Of a DNA stretch of 64,000 nucleotides, positions 56,878 to 64,000 are shown piece by piece; the first letter of the stretch is position 1; the number at the start of each line of letters is the position of its first letter. A model generated the notes under the pieces. It saw only the letters and a list, made by a program, of their open reading frames with translations. It was not told the DNA's origin and made no database searches. The DNA is from Blumeriella jaapii (Eukaryota; Ascomycota; Leotiomycetes; Helotiales; Drepanopezizaceae). The position numbers and the translations under genes were made by a program. The stretch spans positions 1 to 64,000 of the forward strand of contig VWND01000034.1 in the NCBI GenBank assembly GCA_009599575.1. The letters are read 5' to 3'.

Positions 56878-57063
56878 TATCAAAAGGTGCGAACGAGCAA
56901 AAAGTTCGTAGATGATTTGCATTAACTACGAGGTTTTTAAATTAAAAATGTCGCGAACTCTAAGATACAATATATGCGAATAATCACGTGGTTCCGATAT
57001 CACGTGACAACAACGTGACTTTCGGATCACGTGGCCAACGAACTGATGTCCCATCCCCTTACA
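56878..57063 (-). repeat. Gyp3 5' LTR
   Basis: On the plus strand it runs from TATCAAAAGGTGCG to CCCATCCCCTTACA and is followed by ACCAT. It contains the three CACGTG sites. Its outer (right) half is nearly unmutated. Confidence 0.9.
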
Positions 57064-57207
57064 ACCATTTCGCCTGCCATTTTTTTTTGCAACTTAGCGC
57101 TAAAAGCGTTCAGTTAAAACTTTTGCAAAATTAATTGAAAAAAGCGCAAAAGCGTAAACGACAACTTTTAAAAATTATACGATTGCGACAGATTTTTTAA
57201 TTAAAAC
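57064..57207 (+). other. Chr1-H gag start, resumed
   Basis: The sequence lines up with 28010-28150 of Chr1-F directly after the ACCAT site. It ends at Chr1-I, with AAAAC (57203-57207) as the likely target duplication. Confidence 0.75.
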
Positions 57208-57475
57208 TGTGACGACTCACTCTTTTGCCACCTCTCGTATCACCCCAGCAACTACGTATAGCTGCAAGCTCCCTGGTCTTCTGGTGGGTCTCCTTATCAA
57301 TTGTGAAAACTATTTATATATATAAGGCTTTTTTTCCTTAGCAACCTTTGCCTTTTGCAATTATTAATTTTAAATAAATATTTTATTACAAAACCAAAAG
57401 TTCGTTTTTTATATTATATAATTACGGCGATTAATTAATTAATTTCCTAGCCCTTCGACTGATTAAATCGTTATA
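57208..57475 (+). repeat. Chr1-I 5' LTR
   Basis: It starts TGTGACGACTCACTC and ends AATCGTTATA. Its first 100 bases are nearly unmutated. Confidence 0.9.
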
Positions 57476-59730
57476 TTATTAACAACTTTTTTTCTACGCT
57501 GGCGACGGCGTAAACTATTTCTTTTTTCGAATTTCTTACGGATTATACCAAAATGATCGACCGGTCGTAAAAAAGCTTATTTCCGTATTTTACGAAAAAT
57601 GGCTTTTATTCAACGATTTTTCTTTTAGCAGAGTTTTCAGCTTCTGCTATTATATCTTAACCTTTTTTTTTTAATCAGCGAAAAAACAGCCTTTCTCCGA
57701 AGCTTTTTTTTCTAAAAAATAATCTTTTCTCCGAAGAAAAAAAAACAAAAAAAAAAACAAAGCGCCAACTATTTCGCCTGCTATTTTTTTTTGCAATTTA
57801 ACGCTGAAAGCGTTTAATTAAGATTCTTGCAAAATCAATTAAAAAAAGCGCAAAAGCGTAAACGACAATTTTTGGAAATTACACGACTGCGACAGAATTT
57901 TTAATTAAAACGTTTAATAAAATCTATCGAACGTGCTTCTGCTAGTCGCGAATCTGTTGCTTTTTTTCGCAACGTTTTGTTTTAACTAATAAACGTTACA
58001 AACTAATTTTTACGTTTTTCGCGAACTTTTTTTGAATTTTTTCTTAACGGCCAAAATCCTAGCGCGCTTTTTAAACGTTATAATTCCTATTTATTTGCTG
58101 ATTTTCGACTAGCTCGTATAAAACGCGTTTCGAATTTTAAATTTAAATTAAATAATAATAAAAATTATAAAACACGCTATTAAAAGACTAAAGTTTTCGA
58201 TAATCTCGAATTTTATTACGATTATTTCGCTAGCGATCGATTTCGCAAAAATTATATATTCGATCAGACCGAAAATATAATAAATTTTTTTTTTATTTCG
58301 CGTATTTTAAACCGTTCCGATTTTACATTTTCCGAAAAATTAATCAAAAAAATCGCCGATTTCCTGGCCGACTTTTCAAACGTTTAAAAGATCGAAAACG
58401 AATTTAAAATACTTGCAATAAATACGTACGACGATTTTTAGCGATTTTACCTGCGATTTTCCATTTTCGCAGCGAACGTTTAAATACGAATTAACAAACA
58501 GTTTCGAAACGCTTTTCGCGATAAAATACTAAAGCGTTTACGAAAAAAGTTATATTTAAAATAAGCGCGTATAACGATTTTTAAAAATTAGCTACCGCCG
58601 TCCGACAAAAAAAACAAAATCAATTGGCTAAACGAATTTTATACGCGAATCGCTTTTTAATCAAATTTATTATTTATTAAAATAATAGATTCTTAACCAA
58701 AGCGTATTACAAGTCAAATCGTACGTACAAAAGTCGTTCAAATGCTTCATAAGCTTTTTTTCAGCCCTTTGTTTTTTTTTTCCACGCCAAAACGCTTTTT
58801 TTAGCGTTTTTTTTTTTCGATCGGACCAATAATAACGCTCGTTTTTTATTTTATATTAAAAAATTCAGAAAAGCCAATTTGCACGACTTTTTACAAGCCG
58901 ACCTTCGGTTTCATTGAAAAGCTTTTTTAGATTAATAAATATAAACGAAATCGAGCCGGCCGAAGATTCGCTTTCCGATAATAATAATAAAAACGAAAAC
59001 CTTTTTTTAAACGACTTTTAAAACGCTTACGAAAAAGTTAAAAGCTTTTCCGCCAATCGGAAAAACGCTCAGGCCTAAGCAAAACTTTTTTTTTAAATAT
59101 ATTACGCGATATGCGTTATTTTAACGTTCGGAAGCTTTTTGATAGCGACTTATTAATAATCCTTGTTATATTTATTAAAAATGGCCTTTCGTATAAAATA
59201 AAAACGCTCGCCGATTTTAAAGCGAACGGTTATACGGTGATCGATTCGGCGCTGATTAAATTTTTTTTTTTTTTAAACTTTTGATTTAATTTTTTCCGGC
59301 TTTTTTTCCTGTAAAAAAATATAATAAAGCTCGTAGCTATTTAATTATATATTTTACGCTTTTCAATTTTATTATTAATAATCGAATATAATCGTTTATT
59401 CTTTTTTTTAATCATCAATTTCGAAAATTATAGTATGATTTTAAAAAAAGCTTAATTGGCCGAATATTAAGTTTTACTAAATTGTAATAAACGCAAGCTT
59501 TATTAGCCGAAGTTTTACTTTTTTACAACTTTTTACGCTCGTTGTATTAAAATTTTTTATTTGTATTTTCGAAAAATTTAATCTCGTTATTAAAACGACG
59601 TTATAAAACGTAATAAAAACCTTAACTAATTATAGCAGATTTACGACGTTATGCGAAGCGCGAAAAGGTCGAATTTCACTCGCGGTGCTAATTTCGATAG
59701 CGACGTTAATGGAATAATACAAGAAATTAT
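57476..59730 (+). pseudogene. Chr1-I gag and protease remnant
   Basis: Gag blocks match Chr1-D in order. The protease box is again DFK (59213-59221) in ADFKANGYTVIDSALIK. Stops are frequent in gag. Confidence 0.72.
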
Positions 59731-59997
59731 TGTAAAACGGTGATACCTTGTATTAATGGGAGTTGGTAGTTTTAGCTATGGTCGAGGCATGGACCCCTCC
59801 GAGACCCCCTGCCACTGACTATCTTCAACAGATATAAGAGCAAAACATCCTTTTAGATAATACTATAAATACGCAGTTCAATTTATACTTTTACTTATTT
59901 TTTTTTTCCTTTTTTCAATTTTTTCTAAGAATTCCCTAGATTATTTTACTTACCGATATATAGCCGTATCAGTTTGGTTTTCCTATTTATTTTTACA
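59731..59997 (+). repeat. Gyp2 5' LTR
   Basis: It starts TGTAAAACGG and ends TTTTACA, and it matches 1454-1707. The first 100 bases are lightly mutated. Confidence 0.9.
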
Positions 59998-60739
59998 TTT
60001 GGTAATCTACGCAAAAATTTAAACTTCGGTGTTTCGTTTTTATATATTCGCCGATGCATTTTTTAAATTCGCAATTAAAATCGATTTCGATATTCCGCTA
60101 TTACGGCTTGAAAAACCTTTTATATAATATTATTCGCAGCTGCATTATATAAAAAACTTTTAATAGCTTCTTTTATTTTGTGTATAATTATTAAATTACA
60201 AAAGTGCAATACATTTTAAAAACGTTTGAAATTACGGTTAGGCAATTTTAAACCCTGCGAAATTCAAAGCGCGAAAATCGCTTTTTTGTTTAAAAATAAC
60301 AAATCGAATATTGGTTCGTACGTTTCGACCGCTGCGCTCGGCCTTTTTGAATTAGATCTTTTTTGATCAAACGCCTGGCGAGAATTCAATTTTCTGATTT
60401 TGCGCTTTATGATTATAGCAATTACAATTTGCGGCTTTTTATTAGAAATAATAAGAAAATGGTTATACGTGCATTGGCTTGAGCCACGAAATATCGAAAC
60501 CGTAAATTATATAGCAATATTATATTAATCCGATCAATTTATTAAAAAACAAGTATTTTAATATATTATTCAAATGTTTGGACGCAATTTTATTTTATTT
60601 AATTTTTTCAGAAAACATAAAGATTTTTTTAACAGCTCCTTTATTAAAAACGATTTTTTATATTAAAAACTTTTAACTTGCAATTCCAGAAAACACTTAT
60701 TCGTTTAATTTAAATCTTACTAACACTTTTATTAGTATT
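59998..60739 (+). other. Gyp2 leader
   Basis: It begins TTTGGTAATCTACGC, which contains a TGG-type start that could be the tRNA primer-binding site. The tRNA was not identified. The rest is AT-rich with no gene seen. Confidence 0.4.
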
Positions 60740-62400
60740 ATGAACAACGACGCTTTTCGTTTTTTTATACGAGGCCGTATGCCCTTTTCTGGCTTTTTTG
60801 ATGCATTTTTATTTAATAGCGTCAATATTACCGATTTTATCGAGAAATATAAAAAAACTTGTAAAAATTTCGGAATTTCTAAAATTGAAATATTCGATAA
60901 ACTTCTTCGCTATTATAATCCAACTATTAAAAATATTATTAAATCGATAAATAAATAAAAAGCTATTAGGGCTCGAAACTAGCGTAAACTAATTAAAGCT
61001 TTGAAATCGGAATTCCGAAATTACGATCGTTAGCAAATCCGCGATACTATCGCTTTTTTCAAACAGTTTGTTATAACAATTCGCTAAGCTAAAAAACTCA
61101 AAACCTATTGTCGTATTTATACGAAAATTTCTGACGTTTTCGTTAATAAAAAAGTCTTAAGCGAGGTTAAGCAGGGAAAATTGTTTTTACTTAGCTTTCC
61201 AATCAGTATTCGCAACAAAACTATTAAATATCTTAAGATTAATAAATAAGATTTAAAACCTTCGATTAGTATTTCAAATTTGTGAAATTCGTTTTTAAAC
61301 AAAACTAAAGCGAACGTATTATTAAAGCTATAAACCAAAAAAAATCTCTTTTTCCCATTTATAAAAAAGACGTAAAAGCTTTAGTGCAGGAATATGCCCA
61401 GCTACTAAAAGTTACCGAAATCGCTAAAAGATAGCCAGTTATTATATTATTTAATCGTTTTGCAAAGTTTATTAGCTTAGAAAAGCTTAATAAAAATATC
61501 GAAACTCTCGTATTAAAATTTATCGATATTAAAATTCAGAAATTGCAAAGCAAAATCGAAGATTTTATACAATAGCAAAAAAAACTTTTTTACGTTAATT
61601 CGAATAATAAAAACGATTAAAATAATTTTTATAATAATTATTTGTTTTAAAATACGCAAAGCGATTAATTTCGCTAAGCCATCGTAAAAGTAATAGCTGC
61701 CCAATAGCAACCTTTTCGTACTAACGATCAAAATCAGCGAAATACTAATTATAATAACGATTATTAAAAAAAAAAAGAAAACTAACGCGGAAATCAGAAT
61801 CGCGGCTATTAAAATAATAAAAGTAATTATTAAAATAAACCTCGTAGCTTTAAATATGGATTTTGTAATAATAAAAAAATTTATTGCGAAAAACTTTATA
61901 TTCGCTTAAAATACAAAGCATTTAATTTTTATATAAATAATAATATCTGTTATATTAATAAGTACGAAGCGATTTGCTTCGGACCGATAAAAGCAGAAAT
62001 AAGCCCTTTTAATAAAGCTGAAAATCAGAGCTGATTGAATGTTATTCGTTTGAAAATAAAAGATACGAAATAGAACGACTGCTTAAAAAACAGGAAAAAT
62101 ACGAAAACGATTTTTATTAATAAAAAAAAAAATTTCAAAAGGCGTATTAATTAGAAAGAAAATCTTTATTTTAAGCGTAAATAAAATTTAAATATATAAA
62201 TGAAAAACAAATGCATATATTGCTAATGCAATTATCGCATTTGCAAATATTATGGCTGTATAATTAAATTAGCGAATTATAAAAAAGTAAAATGCTTTTG
62301 TTTTATTCGCTAAATCAATTAATATAAAAAAAAACGTTAGAATCGAAAAGAAAAAAGATTTTGAAATTCAAAAAAACCGATAAAACTATTAAAAAAACGC
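60740..62400 (+). pseudogene. Gyp2 gag remnant
   Basis: The first open stretch (60740-60958) reads MNNDAFRFFIRGRMPFSGFF, then NITDFIEKYKKTCKNFGISK and FDKLLRYYNPTIKNIIKS. This is the start of a gypsy gag matrix/capsid. Past stops, the frame goes on with SEFRNYDR, DTIAFFKQFVIT, KTYCRIYTKISDVFVNKKVL and LFLLSFPISIRNKTIKYLK. A Cys-rich segment near 61850-61980 (YGFCNNKKIYCEK and ICYINKYEAICFGP) stands where a knuckle would be. Confidence 0.75.
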
Positions 62401-62785
62401 TTATAATAAAAAAAATTAACGACGATATAAAAAATATCGATACCGATATTTCGGTTCAAATTATTTAAAAAGTACCAGCTTTTAAACGTTTATTATTAAT
62501 ACGAAGCGAAAAATGGATCGACAAATATATTAGCCCCGAAGCCGTCGACGAAACTATTAAAAAAATCATAAAACAAAAAATTAAATTAAAATTCAGCGAT
62601 TTATTTAATATAAAAAAAAATTCGACAAAGTTATTAATAAACAAATCCTTACATTAAAAAAAATCGAGAAAGTTAAAATCATTCGAAGAAAAAACGATTT
62701 TAAATTAAAAAAAAAACCAAAAAATTTTTATAATATTATAATTAATTTAGCCGATAAAAAGGAATTTTCGGAAAAAATCAGCTTT
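62401..62785 (+). other. Gyp2 gag-protease linker
   Basis: This is lysine-rich, stop-interrupted sequence with no recognisable domain. Reading blocks such as KWIDKYISPEAVDE suggest that it was coding. Confidence 0.45.
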
Positions 62786-63180
62786 TTGGCTTTCGCTATA
62801 AAAACCCAAAAGTTAAAACGACGAAATTGTTTTTATACGGCTATAAAAGTATTAAAAATAAAAACAATATTCGAAAAAAATACGACCGCCCTTGTTTTAT
62901 TCGATAATAAAGCCGAAATCAATTGCATAAACCAAAAAACGGCCGAAACCAATAGTATTCCGATTATTACCGATAAACGAATAATTTATACGACCGTTAA
63001 TAAAAATATTATTAAATTTAATAAAATTGTACGAAATATAAAAGTCGACGTTGGAAATATTATTATTTATAAAAACTTTTTGATAATAAAAAAATGCTTT
63101 CATTTTATTATTTTTAAAATGCTTTGAATTTTGGAAAGTCTCGTCAATTTTAAATATACCGAAAACGGCCAAATAAAAGC
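62786..63180 (+). pseudogene. Gyp2 aspartic protease remnant
   Basis: The open stretch 62786-63127 reads TALVLFDNKAEINCINQKTA, then PIITDKRIIYTTVN, IKFNKIVRNIKVDVGNIIIY and NFLIIKKCFHFIIFKML. The order (ALxDxGAEIN, mid-strand, VDVGN, final hydrophobic ILGxPW-like strand) is a retropepsin. The catalytic DTG/DSG reads DNK. A minus-strand open frame at 62897-63172 is a shadow. Confidence 0.8.
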
Positions 63181-64000
63181 TTTTTTTTAAAACTAAAACC
63201 GATTTTTTTAAAATTAAATCACCGTCGCCGACGATAAGATTTTTTTAATCGACGTTTTATCGGGAAACGAATAGCCGGCTTTAGCTTCAGGATAAACGCT
63301 GAGCTATAACAAAACTTGGAAAATACTTAGCTAAAAGCATTTACGTCGCTAATCGAAATAGTACCGCGAATAAAATTAATTAATATTAATATTTTTGGTT
63401 ATTAACTCGGAAATAAAAGTTCCGAAGATTTCGTTTTCGTATTAAACAAACCCGATTTATATATTTTACTTTTTTATATTAATATTAGCATTTTTTATAA
63501 GCGCAAAGCTAATAAAATACGATTCGTAAATCTTAACGAATTCGGTGGAAATATTTTCGAAAAAATAAACGATTAGTTCGAAAAAAACGAAATAACAAAA
63601 TTATCCCAACTAATTACTGACGAGCTCGAAAAATTTATTACCGGCCGATTTTCCAGCTTATTATTTAACAGCCGATTTACAAAAAAACGATTTAATAATT
63701 TAGTAATCGGAATTTAATTTCTGCCAAAAAAAAAAAATCTTATACGAAATTTTACGCAACCGCGAAAAAGCTATAATTTTCGATTTTACCGAAATGGGCC
63801 AATTTAGCTTTAACGTTACGTTTTATATCGATATTAAAACCGTGCTTTACGAAACTTGGCAAGAAAAAACCTTTTCAGTTTCTAAAGCCTTTTAAAATAA
63901 ATTAGTCGAAATGCTAAAAAAACGAATTAAGCAAAAGATTTTCGAATTTTGCTACGGCCTATATAAAAACAAATAGTTTATCGTTGCGAAAAAAAAAACA
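63181..64000 (+). pseudogene. Gyp2 protease-RT linker and start of RT
   Basis: Near 63835-63990 the frame reads KTVLYETWQEKTFSVSKAF, LVEMLKKRIKQKIFEFCYGL and YKNK.FIVAKKK. This is the segment that precedes the RT palm in fungal gypsy elements (ExxIxxGIxEPSxSPYxSRWFxVxKK). The palm lies outside the window. Confidence 0.7.

Larger units (their letters stand above)
44659..57063 (-). mobile_element. Gyp3: Ty3/gypsy chromovirus split by Gyp4
   Basis: The two LTRs are 186 bp each (44659-44844 and 56878-57063), with target duplication ACCAT (44654-44658 and 57064-57068). The outer ends are TGTCAAGGGG and CCCCTTACA. Without Gyp4 the element is about 6.0 kb. In minus orientation the order is gag with a CCHC knuckle, protease, RT, RNase H, integrase, chromodomain. 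All parts have stops. Confidence 0.9.
44065..57207 (+). mobile_element. Chr1-H: 5' part of a chromovirus holding Gyp3
   Basis: The 5' LTR is 44065-44330. Leader and gag continue to 44658 and resume at 57064 after Gyp3. They end at 57207, where Chr1-I inserted. The left flank TTTAA (44060-44064) is the expected target duplication, but its partner is out of the window. Confidence 0.85.
57208..59730 (+). mobile_element. Chr1-I: 5' part of a chromovirus, cut by Gyp2
   Basis: The 5' LTR is 57208-57475, followed by leader, gag and protease, homologous to 11960-14490 of Chr1-D. Gyp2 interrupts it in the linker at 59730. The remainder lies to the right of the window. Confidence 0.88.
59731..64000 (+). 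mobile_element. Gyp2: Ty3/gypsy element, 5' two thirds, runs off the right edge
   Basis: The 5' LTR is 59731-59997. A leader, gag, protease and the first part of RT follow. The protein blocks differ clearly from Chr1, Gyp3 and Gyp4, so this is a separate family. The left flank ATTAT (59726-59730) is the likely target duplication. All frames are broken. Confidence 0.85.

Noticed and set aside
44659..57063. Interpretation of Gyp3 as a DNA transposon because its ends are inverted (TGTCAAGGGG and CCCCTTACA)
   Set aside because: Each end is part of a 186-bp direct repeat, and the interior encodes gag, protease, RT, RNase H and a chromodomain, so it is an LTR element.
1..64000. Search for CRISPR arrays, operons or bacterial-type genes
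   Set aside because: No regular spaced repeats and no bacterial gene features were seen. All evidence is eukaryotic and fungal.

Overview
This window looks like AT-rich, heterochromatic DNA from a filamentous ascomycete (Pezizomycotina). About 60 of the 64 kb is LTR and non-LTR retrotransposons that carry dense C-to-T and G-to-A changes, as left by repeat-induced point mutation (RIP). CpG sites have largely survived while C before A, C or T has mostly been lost. Stop codons therefore interrupt almost every element reading frame, but conserved protein blocks can still be read. The only single-copy-looking gene lies in a sharply bounded island of normal composition, about 37871-41390. The species is not identifiable from the sequence alone.

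The transposons form a nest. The main family, here called Chr1, is a Ty3/gypsy chromovirus of about 6.4 kb. It has LTRs of about 265 bp running TGTGACGA...TCGTCACA, then gag, aspartic protease, RT, RNase H, integrase and a C-terminal chromodomain. Nine copies, A to I, are visible. Chr1-A (1-1453, -) runs in from the left. Chr1-B (-) lies in three pieces: 1708-3611, 22800-24904 and 37571-37870. It is split by Chr1-C (3612-22799, +, target duplication TTTAC) and by Chr1-E (24905-37570, -, GTCGC). Chr1-C holds a Tad-like LINE (5085-11422, +, 14-bp duplication) and Chr1-D (11960-18359, +, CGTAT). Chr1-E holds Chr1-F (27454-33850, +, ATAAA). Right of the island, Chr1-G (-, from 41391) is cut by Chr1-H (+, from 44065). 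Chr1-H is interrupted by Gyp3 (44659-57063, -, ACCAT), which itself contains Gyp4 (45677-52064, -, ATTTG). Chr1-H is then interrupted by Chr1-I (+, from 57208), which is interrupted by Gyp2 (+, from 59731, leaving the window at 64000). A second Gyp2 LTR remnant is at 1454-1707.

The island holds, in order: a nearly unmutated fragment of the same LINE family on the minus strand (37871 to about 38210); three copies of a repeat of about 80 bp; an LTR-like segment with a GC-rich minisatellite; one fungal HNH-nuclease-domain gene (39305-40884, +) with an apparent one-base frameshift; and imperfect repeats 3' of it.

The unmutated LINE fragment can be compared base by base with the mutated LINE copy. 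This shows the direction and context of the mutations: C is replaced before A, C and T, and mostly kept before G. Key catalytic residues were hit in parallel. The first Asp of the RT YxDD box reads Asn in Chr1, Gyp3, Gyp4 and the LINE, and the protease DSG reads DFK in the six Chr1 copies checked. Nothing in the window looks able to transpose on its own, and no CRISPR, rRNA or tRNA gene was seen. No clearly new system was found; the strongest leads are the CpG-sparing mutation pattern and the broken HNH gene inside the island.
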